Source of the DNA: CAIURC01 sp043777315 | GTDB taxonomy: Bacteria; Verrucomicrobiota; Verrucomicrobiia; Chthoniobacterales; Chthoniobacteraceae | NCBI GenBank assembly: GCA_043777315.1 | Contig: JAYVPW010000006.1 | Coordinates: 92,690-156,689, forward strand | DNA length: 64,000 nucleotides | Direction of reading: 5' to 3' | Part shown: piece by piece, positions 8,355 to 16,504 of the stretch | Position numbering within the stretch: position 1 is the stretch's first letter | Layout of the letters: every line of letters begins with the position of its first letter | Notes under the pieces: generated by a model | What the model was told of the DNA's origin: nothing | What the model saw: the letters and a program-made list of their open reading frames with translations, nothing else | Databases searched by the model: none | Program-made: the position numbers and the translations under genes

Positions 8355-10274
8355 CTACGCCGCGCTCTTTGGCTGAGAAGAGCCGACGGCTTTCGGCTTC
8401 ACGAGCCGGAGGATTTTCTCCACGGCGGCGGCGGCGGTGAGTCCGTGCTTTTTGCGGAGAATGTCGATCGCGCCGTGCTCGATGAATTGGTCGGGCCAGC
8501 CGATGCGGACGACGGGCGTCTTGATCCCGGCGTCGTTGAGGTGCTCGATGACGCCGCAGCCGAAGCCGTTGTGGAGGACGTGATCTTCGAGCGTGCAAAT
8601 GACATCCACGCTGCGGGCGAAAAACTCGATCGTTCCGGCATCGAGTGGCTTGATCCAGCGCGGGTTGATGACCGCGGCGCTGATGCCCTGCGCTTCGAGC
8701 AGACGCGCGGCTTCCTCGGCCATCGCGCACATTCCACCGAGTCCGAAAAGTGCGACCTGCGTGCCGTGTTTGACTACTTCGGCCTTGCCGATTTCGAGGA
8801 GGCGCGGCTGTTCTTTTGGCACGACGCCGGTGCCGACGCCGCGCGGGTAGCGGATGGCGATCGGGCCGTCGTGGTAGTTCGCGATCGTCCAGAGCATGTC
8901 CACGAATTCGTCCTCGTCCTTCGGTTGCATGTGGACGATGCCGGGGACGTGGCGGAGGTAGCCGATGTCGAAAAGCCCGTGATGCGTCGGGCCGTCGTCG
9001 CCGCTGAGGCCGCCGCGATCCATGCAGAGCGCGACGTTGAGATTTTGCAGCGCGATGTCGTGGATGATCATGTCGTACGCGCGCTGCATGAAGGTCGAGT
9101 AGATCGCGAGGAACGGCTTGAATCCTTGCGTCGCGAGCCCGGCGGCGAAGAGCGCGGCGTGCTCCTCCGCGATGCCGACGTCGTAGTATTTGTCGGGGTG
9201 CGCTTTGGCAAAAGAGGAGAGTCCGGTGCCGGTCGGCATCGCTCCGGTGATCGCGCAGATTTTGTTATTCGAGTCGGCGAATTTGCTCAGCGTCCTCCCG
9301 AAGATCTCCGCGAACGTCGGCGAGTTGCCGGCGGCGGTTTTCCCGGTCTTCGGCTCGAATCTTCCGAGGCCGTGGAACTTGTCCGGCTGCTCGAGGGCGG
9401 GCGCGTAGCCCTTTCCTTTTTGCGTGAGAATGTGGAGCAGCACGGGCTCATTTTGCGTCTTCAAAAACTCGAAGGTGCGGATGAGCAGCGGGATGTCGTG
9501 CCCGTCGATCGGGCCGTAATAACGCAGCCCGAGTTCCTCGAAAATGACGCTCGGGAGGACGAGGCTTTTCACGCCGGACTCGATCTTGTGCGCGAGGTTC
9601 TTGGCCATTTTCCCGCCGATCATTTCGACGAACGCCGCGGCCTTGTCGTGCAGATGCGCGTAGGTCGGATGGGTGGCGATTTTGTTGAAGTAAGTGGCCA
9701 TCGCTCCGACGTTTTTCGCGATCGACCACTCGTTGTCGTTGAGCACGACGATGAAGCGTTTCGTGGCGTCGGAGACGTTGTTCAGCGCCTCGTAGGTCAC
9801 GCCGCAGGTGAAGGCCGCGTCGCCCGCGATGCAGACGACGTTTTCATCCGAGCCGCGCTTGTCGCGCCCCACCGCCATCCCGAGCGCGGCGCTCACTGCC
9901 GTGCCCGCGTGCCCCGCGCCGTAGCAGTCATGCTCGCTCTCGGTGCGGAGCAGGAAGCCGTTCAGCCCGCCGTACTGGCGCATCGTCGAAAGGCGGTCGC
10001 GCCGGCCGGTGAGGAGCTTGTGGACGTAGCCCTGGTGGCTGACATCGAAGACGAATTTGTCCTTCGGCGTCTCGAAGACTCGATGCAGCGCGATGGTCAG
10101 CTCGACGACGCCGAGGTTCGGCCCGAGATGCCCGCCGACGGAGCTGGAGTTCGCCTCGGAAAGAACGTGGACGAGCTCATCGCGAATCTCCTGCGCGAGC
10201 TGCGGCAGGTCGCGCTCGGCGACGGCTTTGACGTCGGCCGGGGACTGGATGGTTGGAAGAATGGGTGTGTGCAT
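8355..10274 (-). CDS. dxs: 1-deoxy-D-xylulose-5-phosphate synthase
   Basis: The 639-residue thiamine-diphosphate enzyme condenses pyruvate and glyceraldehyde 3-phosphate, the first step of the MEP isoprenoid pathway. Seen in order: SSSVGGHLGPNLGVVELTIALH, FVFDVSHQGYVHKLLTGR, the TPP/Mg motif GDAAFTCGVTYEALNN (GDA in place of the more common GDG), ILTQKGKGYAPAE-like LTQKGKGYAPAL, and the transketolase pyrimidine domain with DRGGLSGDDGPTHHG. The length is normal. It sits 200 bp downstream of xseB on the same strand; the xseB-dxs neighbourhood is common in bacteria. Confidence 0.97.
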   Translation of the reverse strand: MHTPILPTIQSPADVKAVAERDLPQLAQEIRDELVHVLSEANSSSVGGHLGPNLGVVELTIALHRVFETPKDKFVFDVSHQGYVHKLLTGRRDRLSTMRQYGGLNGFLLRTESEHDCYGAGHAGTAVSAALGMAVGRDKRGSDENVVCIAGDAAFTCGVTYEALNNVSDATKRFIVVLNDNEWSIAKNVGAMATYFNKIATHPTYAHLHDKAAAFVEMIGGKMAKNLAHKIESGVKSLVLPSVIFEELGLRYYGPIDGHDIPLLIRTFEFLKTQNEPVLLHILTQKGKGYAPALEQPDKFHGLGRFEPKTGKTAAGNSPTFAEIFGRTLSKFADSNNKICAITGAMPTGTGLSSFAKAHPDKYYDVGIAEEHAALFAAGLATQGFKPFLAIYSTFMQRAYDMIIHDIALQNLNVALCMDRGGLSGDDGPTHHGLFDIGYLRHVPGIVHMQPKDEDEFVDMLWTIANYHDGPIAIRYPRGVGTGVVPKEQPRLLEIGKAEVVKHGTQVALFGLGGMCAMAEEAARLLEAQGISAAVINPRWIKPLDAGTIEFFARSVDVICTLEDHVLHNGFGCGVIEHLNDAGIKTPVVRIGWPDQFIEHGAIDILRKKHGLTAAAAVEKILRLVKPKAVGSSQPKSAA

Positions 10275-10337
10275 GTTGGTGAAGGTTCGGAACTAAAAAA
10301 TGTGAGGACGGCTCCCGGTGTCCAAGCGGGTAGAACT

Positions 10338-10434
10338 TAGCCCCGAATGAACACGGATGGGAACGAGACACGGACCGGACACGGAACGGAATTCCTCTCA
10401 AATCCGTGTCCTGTCCGTGTTCATCCGTGGCTAA
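10338..10434. repeat. Hairpin with about 10-nt periodic arms (acacgga type)
   Basis: The outer ends are ttagcc and ggctaa. The left arm repeats acacgga-like units (gaacacggat, gacacggacc, gacacggaac). The right arm is the inverse (atccgtgtcctgtccgtgttcat split in units). It fills most of the 202 bp between xseB and dxs, and nothing else is seen there. Confidence 0.7.
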
Positions 10435-10476
10435 ATTCCAACCGTGCGGATGGAGAAGCGGGAGTTTGGCATGAGT

Positions 10477-10788
10477 CTAAAAGAGGCGCACATCCGGGTC
10501 CGGCGTGCTCGGTGGTTTTGCGGGCGCGGGAGCCGCCGCGGCGGGCTCGAATTCCGCGACCAGCGGCTTGCCCGCGGCGTTGCGGGTGATGGTCTCGATC
10601 CGCTTCTCGGCGTCAGCCAATTTTTCCTGGCAGACCTGCACGAGCTTCGTCCCTTCTTCGTAGCGCACGATCAATTCCTGGAGCGGCATTTTGTCGGACT
10701 CCATGTCTTCCACGATGCTCTCGAGCCGCTCCATCGCGCTCTCGAACGTCGGCTCGGGCGGCTTCTCGGATGTCGGTTTATCGGCCAT
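10477..10788 (-). CDS. xseB: Exodeoxyribonuclease VII small subunit
   Basis: The product has 103 residues. The core TFESAMERLESIVEDMESDKMPLQELIVRYEEGTKLVQVCQEKLADAEKRIE matches XseB, which binds the large subunit XseA in the nuclease that degrades single-stranded DNA. The C-terminal Ala/Pro-rich tail is longer than usual. xseA is not in the window. The start lies 18 bp after the stop of the upstream membrane protein gene, consistent with one operon. Confidence 0.93.
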   Translation of the reverse strand: MADKPTSEKPPEPTFESAMERLESIVEDMESDKMPLQELIVRYEEGTKLVQVCQEKLADAEKRIETITRNAAGKPLVAEFEPAAAAPAPAKPPSTPDPDVRLF

Positions 10789-10806
10789 GAAAATCAGGTC
10801 GCCGGT

Positions 10807-12699
10807 CTAGTCTTCGCGTGCCGTCCAGCGGTCGCGGTCGGCGTAAAAAACGCACTCGTTTTCGATCGGCAGCGCAGTGACCGCGCGGAGCGGAAAATCT
10901 TTGATGTTCACCTGCCGCATGATGAACGGTGCCCAGTCCTTGTATTCGCCTTTCGCAATGTCCTGAAGAAACGCGGTGTTGCCCGTCACCGGCGTGAGGT
11001 AGAGCCCGACGACGCGCCCGCCGAGTCGGTTGTAGTCGTTGAGCGAGATGAAGTCGTCGATGCTCATCGGCAGCCAGAGGCTCTTGCGATCCGCATACCA
11101 GGCGACCGCCCACGGCATATCGGACATGATGATCTCGTTGTCTTTCGTGTATTGATTCAGCACCGCGATGTACGGCGGGACGTAGGGCGGCCACTGCACC
11201 CGGTTTTTCGGGCGGCTTTGCAGCTCGATGAACTGCGACAGAAACGGCCCCGCCGAGACGATGAAAAGGAACGAGATGAAGCCGATGCGAACGAGCCGGA
11301 TATTGATTTCCAGCCGGCTCCACATCACCAGCACGAGTGCCAGTCCGTAGAAGGTCATCAGCGGGATGAAGAGGACGTAAAGATCGTTCGCTTTCACCAG
11401 CATCGGCGTGACCGCGGCGATGTGCGGCTCGAGGCCGAAGATGCACATTCCCACGACGCCGAAGAACCACATGCTGAGCACGCACCATCGGAACATCGCG
11501 GTCTCCGGTTTCTTGAAAAGATGGAGCAGCGCGAGGAAGAAAAACGGGGCGACGAGGATGCCTCCGAGGTAGCCGTAGAGGCCGCCAAATTGCTCGATGA
11601 CCTGCCCGCGGATTTTCTCGTGGAAGGCGGTCGGGATCACGCCTTTCAACGGCCCCTCCAGCGCCATCGTCCGCATCACCTGGCTCTCGGTGCCGCGGAC
11701 TCCGGTCAGCCCTGAATACCAGCCGACGCCGGCGAAATCGCCGCACACGTTGTGATTTCGGATCAGCCACGGCCCATAAAAAAGCGCGCAGACTGCGAAG
11801 ATCACAACGGCATCGCGGCCCCACGGACGGAAGAAAAGCAGCGCGAAAAGGAGCGCCCCGGCGATGAGGAAAAGCGTCAGCGCATGAGACAGCGCGAGCA
11901 GTCCGAAAAGCGCGCCAAGCCCCGCGCTCCAGAGCAGCGTTGGCTTACCCGCGTATTTCGCCTCGATCGCGCGGACCATGACGTAGGCCGCGCAACTGAA
12001 GAGAAAGAGCATCAGCATCTGCGGCAGCCCCGACACCGAGAAATCCCAAAACTGCTCGCACGCCAGCAGCATCCCGACCCCGAAAACGGCGAGCCTTTTG
12101 TCGAAGAGCCGCTTCGCCGTGAAGTAGCTCACCGCCACCGCGAGCAGGAAAAACGCGAGCTGGATGCTCGCGAGAATTTTGTCGCAGACATACACGACGT
12201 CCTTCGTGGTCATCGGCCATTCGTTCTTCGCGAGACGGAGCGCGAGGGAGCTGATGAACGGGTTCAGCGGCGCGTGGTAAGTGTCGGGCGTGATCTCGAG
12301 CGGAAAGCCGCCCTTGTTCGACTGAAACTGCCAGAGCGCCGCGGGGCGGATCATTTTCGTCGAGAAGCCGTTGCCCCGCGCGAGCTCCCGCGCGATTTGC
12401 GCCTGCTCGATCGCCTTCTCGTGCCCGAGCCCCTTGAACCCGCTGTCGGTGAACATCCACAGGTTGATGATGTAAGCGACGGCCGCGAAAAGCACCGCCC
12501 GGCGAATCCACGTGGCCCATCCGCCCTCCTCCAATTTGTGCACGGTTTCCTGGATGCTGATGTCCGTGACGGTCCGCGTTTTGATGAACCAAAACGCGAA
12601 TGCCATCAGTAGCACGACGAAGACCACGAGACCCCACTTCACCTGCGTGGAGAGCGCGAGCATCGGGTGGAAAAGGAGCGGCATCACGTCAGGCGGCAT
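10807..12699 (-). CDS. Multi-pass membrane protein, glycosyltransferase family 39-like
   Basis: The product has 630 residues with roughly a dozen hydrophobic segments and a soluble C-terminal part. The first periplasmic loop is long (GHEKAIEQAQIARELARGNGFSTKMIRP) and is followed by TYHAPLNPFISSLALRL. This fits the GT-C fold of ArnT/PMT-like transferases, where the first loop carries acidic catalytic residues. A lipid-linked sugar substrate is inferred. The start at 12699 overlaps the NtrC-type gene by 11 bp; a second ATG at 12684 would start 4 bp after that stop. xseB follows after 18 bp. Confidence 0.65.
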   Translation of the reverse strand: MPPDVMPLLFHPMLALSTQVKWGLVVFVVLLMAFAFWFIKTRTVTDISIQETVHKLEEGGWATWIRRAVLFAAVAYIINLWMFTDSGFKGLGHEKAIEQAQIARELARGNGFSTKMIRPAALWQFQSNKGGFPLEITPDTYHAPLNPFISSLALRLAKNEWPMTTKDVVYVCDKILASIQLAFFLLAVAVSYFTAKRLFDKRLAVFGVGMLLACEQFWDFSVSGLPQMLMLFLFSCAAYVMVRAIEAKYAGKPTLLWSAGLGALFGLLALSHALTLFLIAGALLFALLFFRPWGRDAVVIFAVCALFYGPWLIRNHNVCGDFAGVGWYSGLTGVRGTESQVMRTMALEGPLKGVIPTAFHEKIRGQVIEQFGGLYGYLGGILVAPFFFLALLHLFKKPETAMFRWCVLSMWFFGVVGMCIFGLEPHIAAVTPMLVKANDLYVLFIPLMTFYGLALVLVMWSRLEINIRLVRIGFISFLFIVSAGPFLSQFIELQSRPKNRVQWPPYVPPYIAVLNQYTKDNEIIMSDMPWAVAWYADRKSLWLPMSIDDFISLNDYNRLGGRVVGLYLTPVTGNTAFLQDIAKGEYKDWAPFIMRQVNIKDFPLRAVTALPIENECVFYADRDRWTARED

Positions 12700-14089
12700 G
12701 GTCGGGAGGAGCAGGGGAAGGGGCGTTCTTTTTCAGCTCGTGGAGCTTGCGGTGAAGCGTGCGGCGGCTGATGCCCAGCTTCTTCGCGGCCTGCGTCACA
12801 TTGCCGCCGGTTGCTTCGAGGGCTTGGAGGATTAGCTGGTGCTCGTTCTGGTGCAAATCCAATTGCTTTTGCGGCGAAATGGCGAAGTGCGGGGCGGGCA
12901 GCGCGAGCGGGGAACCGCCGGTCCGCACGCCCATCGGCAGGTCGCGCAACGTGATTTTCGGGCCGGTCGCCATGACCACGCCGTGCTCGATGGCGGTGCG
13001 GAGTTCGCGCACATTGCCGGGCCAGTCGTAGCTCAAAATCGCCTGCATCGCCTCGCTCGTGAGCTCCTGCACCGGCTTCCTATTTTCCTCGCCGAAGCTT
13101 TTCAAAAACGCGCTGACCAGCAGCGGCAGGTCTTCCTTTCGCGCCCTCAGCGGCGGCATGTTCACCGGCACCACGCTGAGTCGAAAAAAGAGGTCGTCGC
13201 GGAATTTCCCCTCGCTGACGAGCTTTGCGAGATCCTTGTTCGTCGCGGTGACGAGCCGCACATCGACCTTGATCGGCGCGTTGCCGCCGACGCGCTCGAA
13301 CGAGCGATCTTCGCCGAGGACGCGCAGCAATTTCACCTGCGTCGCCGCGTCGATCTCGCCGATTTCGTCGAGGAAAACGGTGCCCCCATTCGCCTGCTCG
13401 AAGCGCCCGATCCGCTTCTCCACCGCGCCGGTAAAGGCCCCGCGTTCGTGCCCAAAAAGCTCGCTCTCCAGCAGCGTCGGCGACAGCGCCGCGCAATGCA
13501 CCGCCACGAATTTTTGCTTCGGCCGCCCGCTCAGCGAATGCAGCGCCTGCGCGACCAATTCCTTGCCCGTCCCGCTCTCGCCCTGGATCAAAATCGTCGC
13601 CCTCGTCGGTGCCACTTGCTTGATCGTCTCGAAGACTTCCTGCATCACCGCCGACTCCCCGATCAGCCGCTCGAGGCCGAATTTTTTCTCCACGACCTTC
13701 TTCAATTCCACGACCTCTTTTTCCGTGTCGCGGCTCCGCAAGGCCCGCGCAATCAGGATCTCCAGCTTGTCGATGTTGATCGGCTTCGTGACGAAATCAT
13801 ACGCCCCGCGCTTCATCGCCTCCACCGCCGCATCCACCGAACCGTAGGCCGTCATCATGATCACGATCGGCGGATGCGGCAGCGCCAGCACGCGATCGAT
13901 CAGCTTCATCCCATCCTCCCCGCCGAGCCGCAAATCCGTCAGCACGAGATCGATCGTGTCGGCTTCGATGATGTTCAGCGCCCCCTGAATATCCGCCGCG
14001 ACATACACCTCGAACCCATCCTCCAACGACGTGCGCAGACCCTCGCGGGTATGCTTCTCGTCATCGACGATGAGGATGGTCGGATTCAT
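12689..14089 (-). CDS. Sigma-54-dependent NtrC-type response regulator
   Basis: The product has 466 residues. The receiver domain (1-120) has LIVDDEKHTREGL and the phosphoacceptor Asp in LVLTDLRLGGEDG. The AAA+ domain has Walker A GESGTGKE, the sigma-54 contact loop GAFTGA, and Walker B GGTVFLDEIGEID. The Fis-type helix-turn-helix is GGNVTQAAKKLGISRRTLHRKLHEL. It should activate RpoN promoters after phosphorylation. No histidine kinase gene is adjacent; the downstream gene overlaps it and may be in the same transcript. Family assignment is certain; the target is not known. Confidence 0.95.
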   Translation of the reverse strand: MNPTILIVDDEKHTREGLRTSLEDGFEVYVAADIQGALNIIEADTIDLVLTDLRLGGEDGMKLIDRVLALPHPPIVIMMTAYGSVDAAVEAMKRGAYDFVTKPINIDKLEILIARALRSRDTEKEVVELKKVVEKKFGLERLIGESAVMQEVFETIKQVAPTRATILIQGESGTGKELVAQALHSLSGRPKQKFVAVHCAALSPTLLESELFGHERGAFTGAVEKRIGRFEQANGGTVFLDEIGEIDAATQVKLLRVLGEDRSFERVGGNAPIKVDVRLVTATNKDLAKLVSEGKFRDDLFFRLSVVPVNMPPLRARKEDLPLLVSAFLKSFGEENRKPVQELTSEAMQAILSYDWPGNVRELRTAIEHGVVMATGPKITLRDLPMGVRTGGSPLALPAPHFAISPQKQLDLHQNEHQLILQALEATGGNVTQAAKKLGISRRTLHRKLHELKKNAPSPAPPDHAA

Positions 14090-14164
14090 GCGGAATTTTT
14101 GGGAGCGCAGTGACTAGTGGGGCTCGCGCGCCTTGGCAAGGCGGGACGCCTTCCATCCTTCCCC

Positions 14165-14309
14165 GTCATCTTGAGCGAAGCCCGGCTTTGCGGGCGCAGT
14201 CGAAAGACCTCTAACTATTTCCCCCCTCTGCGATACGCACGCGCATCGGGAGAAGAGTAAGAGGTTTTTCGACTCCGCTTCGCAAAGCCGAAGCTCCGCT
14301 CAGGATGAC
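14165..14309. repeat. Family A palindromic repeat, copy A3, overlapping tadA
   Basis: The ends are gtcatcttgagcgaag and ctccgctcaggatgac. The half-sites have some changes (gaaagacctctaac, aagaggtttttcgac). The right end overlaps the last codons of tadA, so the repeat supplies the tadA stop codon. Confidence 0.85.
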
Positions 14310-14788
14310 AACGAATTTCCCCCGCGCCTTTCCCGAAAAAACGCCTGCAACATCTGCGCGCATTCGTCCTTCCGCACGCCCGCCGTGATGTCGCAGCGAT
14401 GATTCAGCCCCGGATGTTGCAGCAAATTCAAGAGGCTCCCCGCTGCCCCGTCCTTCGCCGACTGGCACCCGAAAACCACCCGCTTCAGCCGCACATGCAC
14501 CATCGCCCCGGCGCACATCGGGCACGGCTCCTTCGTCACGAAAAGCTCGCATTCATTCAGCCGCCAATCGCCGATCACCGCCTCCGCCTGCGTGATCGCC
14601 AGCATCTCCGCGTGCGCCGTTGCGTCCTTCAGCAGCTCCACCTGATTGTACGCCCGCGCGATGATCCGCCCCTCGTGAACCACTACCGCGCCCACCGGCA
14701 CCTCCTCGCGTTCCCACGCTTTCCGCGCCTGCCGCAGCGCTTCACTCATGAAAAAACTGTCGCTGTGCAGGTCAATGATCTCGTCCAT
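14300..14788 (-). CDS. tadA: tRNA-specific adenosine deaminase
   Basis: The 162-residue enzyme converts A34 to inosine in tRNA-Arg(ACG). The deaminase zinc motifs are TAHAEMLAI (His and the catalytic Glu) and EPCPMCAGAMVH (two Cys). GRIIARAYNQVE and VVFGCQSAKDGAAGSLLNLLQHPGLNH are typical. The last three codons and the TGA stop come from the end of repeat copy A3, so the C-terminus was probably changed by the repeat's arrival. The gene is divergent from rplS across 75 bp. Confidence 0.95.
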   Translation of the reverse strand: MDEIIDLHSDSFFMSEALRQARKAWEREEVPVGAVVVHEGRIIARAYNQVELLKDATAHAEMLAITQAEAVIGDWRLNECELFVTKEPCPMCAGAMVHVRLKRVVFGCQSAKDGAAGSLLNLLQHPGLNHRCDITAGVRKDECAQMLQAFFRERRGGNSLSS

Positions 14789-14863
14789 TCTTTTCGATTG
14801 CGTGGGTGGGGATTTAAGTTACACATCCCGCCCCTTTCCACTCTCAAACGAAGGTCTTTTCCC

Positions 14864-15235
14864 ATGAATCCGCGCATTGCCAACATCGAACAGGAACAAA
14901 TGAAGAAGGACGTCACGTCCTTCAACGTCGGCGACAGCGTCCGCGTCCACACCATCGTCAAAGAGGGCGAAAAAGAGCGCGTCCAGATTTTCACCGGCAT
15001 CGTGATCGCCCGCAAAGGCACGCTGCTCAACGCGTCGTTCACCGTCCGCCGCATCTCGTACGGCGAAGGCGTCGAGCGCGTGTTCCCTGTTCACTCGCCC
15101 CGCATTTCGAAGATCGAAGTCGAGACCGCCGGCACCGCCCGCCGTGCGAAGCTCAACTATCTCCGCGACCGCAAAGGCAAGTCGGCGATGGCCGTCCGTG
15201 AGAAAATCACGGTGGGTCGCGCGGCGAAAAAGTAG
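14864..15235 (+). CDS. rplS: 50S ribosomal protein L19
   Basis: The 123-residue protein starts MNPRIANIEQEQMKKDV at ATG 14864. The L19 core is present: FNVGDSVRVHTIVKEGEKERVQIFTGIVIARKG, VRRISYGEGVERVFPVHSPRI and AKLNYLRDRKGKSA. It sits at the 30S-50S interface. It heads an rplS-rnhB-yraN cluster with short gaps. trmD and rpsP, which often precede rplS, are not adjacent; the divergent neighbour is tadA. Confidence 0.97.
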   Translation: MNPRIANIEQEQMKKDVTSFNVGDSVRVHTIVKEGEKERVQIFTGIVIARKGTLLNASFTVRRISYGEGVERVFPVHSPRISKIEVETAGTARRAKLNYLRDRKGKSAMAVREKITVGRAAKK

Positions 15236-15263
15236 TCGTCCCCGGCGGAGCGTTTCGTTCCGT

Positions 15264-15884
15264 ATGCGTTGCAGCCTGCGCCACGAAAAGGCGTTGCGCG
15301 CCACCGGCTGCAAAGTGATCGCCGGCATCGACGAAGCCGGCCGCGGTCCGCTCGCCGGCCCGGTCGTCGCTGCGATCGTTATCCTCCCGGAAAAATTCCG
15401 TCACGGCACCCTCCGCGACTCGAAACAACTCTCGCACAAACAGCGCGAGGAAATCTTCGCCGAACTCACCTCCCGCGCCGGAGTTTCGTGGGCCGCGGAG
15501 GTCGTGACCGTCGAGGAAATCGACCGCATCAACATCCTCCGCGCCACTCACGAAGCCATGCGCCGGGCGACCCGCAAACTCGCCGTTCAGCCGGAGCACG
15601 TCCTCATCGACGGCCTGCCCGTCCCGCATTTTCCGCTCCCGCACACCGCGCTGGTCGATGGCGATTGCCTCAGCTACAGCATCGCCGCAGCCAGCGTCAT
15701 CGCGAAAGTGACGCGCGACCGGATCATGGTCGAAATGGACGCGCTCCATCCCGGATACGCATTTTTCCAGCACAAAGGCTACGGAACGAAACTCCACCTC
15801 GAGCGACTTAAAACGCATGGGCCCAGCCCGATTCATCGCCGCACTTTTCTCCCGGTGGCGCAGGCACTTCTCGACTTCGCCTGA
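15264..15884 (+). CDS. rnhB: Ribonuclease HII
   Basis: The 206-residue protein begins at ATG 15264, 28 bp after rplS. The signature GIDEAGRGPLAGPVVAA holds the catalytic Asp-Glu pair. LRDSKQLSHKQRE, the VDGDCLSYSIAAASVIAKVTRDRIM stretch with a further active-site Asp, and HPGYAFFQHKGYGTKLH complete the family pattern. It removes single ribonucleotides and RNA-DNA hybrids. Its 3' end overlaps yraN by 68 bp. Confidence 0.96.
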   Translation: MRCSLRHEKALRATGCKVIAGIDEAGRGPLAGPVVAAIVILPEKFRHGTLRDSKQLSHKQREEIFAELTSRAGVSWAAEVVTVEEIDRINILRATHEAMRRATRKLAVQPEHVLIDGLPVPHFPLPHTALVDGDCLSYSIAAASVIAKVTRDRIMVEMDALHPGYAFFQHKGYGTKLHLERLKTHGPSPIHRRTFLPVAQALLDFA

Positions 15885-16278
15885 GCCAGGCGAAAACCCC
15901 GAGCGCTGGCTCGGCCGCCGCGGCGAAATCCTCGCGGCGCGCCACCTCCGCCGTCACCGCTACAAAGTCCTGTATCGCAACTTCCGCGCGCCCCACGGCG
16001 GCGAGGTGGACATTGTCTGCCGCGACAAGAGCTGCAATACCCTCGTCTTCATCGAGGTGAAAACCCGCCGCAGCACCCTCCACGGCACCCCCGCCGAAGC
16101 CGTGAATCTCGCCAAGCAAAAGCTCATCGCCCGCGGCGCGATGGCTTGGCTGCGGATGCTCGACCACCCCGACATCCTCTTCCGCTTCGACATCGTCGAA
16201 GTCGTCATCGCTGACAAAACCGCGACCTTCAACATCATCCGCGACGCCTTTCAACTCCCCGCCCCGCTGATTTATTGA
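15817..16278 (+). CDS. yraN: UPF0102 (YraN) family endonuclease-like protein
   Basis: The product has 153 residues. The UPF0102 core is clear: GRRGEILAARHLRRHRYKVLYRNFR, the active-site-like GGEVDIVCRD, and FIEVKTRRST. This is a Holliday-junction-resolvase-like restriction endonuclease fold with D and ExK residues. The start at ATG 15817 lies inside rnhB; the conserved domain begins near residue 30, so a later start cannot be excluded. It is commonly found next to rnhB and rplS, as here. Confidence 0.9.
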   Translation: MGPARFIAALFSRWRRHFSTSPEPGENPERWLGRRGEILAARHLRRHRYKVLYRNFRAPHGGEVDIVCRDKSCNTLVFIEVKTRRSTLHGTPAEAVNLAKQKLIARGAMAWLRMLDHPDILFRFDIVEVVIADKTATFNIIRDAFQLPAPLIY

Positions 16279-16322
16279 GGGGCATCGGCTCGAAGCTAGC
16301 GCTCGCGCGCGTGTCTGCATCC

Positions 16323-16467
16323 AGGTAGCGCGCTCGTCTCGAGCGCTGGTCGAGGCGTCCCGCCTCGACGGACTTTTCCGATCCCCTGACTTCAAAAGAT
16401 CGCGGCGTTTTCAAAGTTCGTTTCGGCGGGACGCCGAAACCAGCGCTCGAGACGAGCGCGCTACCCG
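16323..16467. repeat. Family B palindromic repeat, copy B1
   Basis: The outer arms are ggtagcgcgctcgtctcgag and its inverse ending gcgcgctacc. Inside are two smaller hairpins, gaggcgtcccgcctc and ggcgggacgcc. It lies between the convergent yraN and ppk1 genes, 38 bp from the ppk1 stop, and is related to 21070-21231. Confidence 0.8.
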
Positions 16468-16504
16468 GAGATCGCCGCGCATCCCGTCAAAAAATCCGAC
16501 CCAT

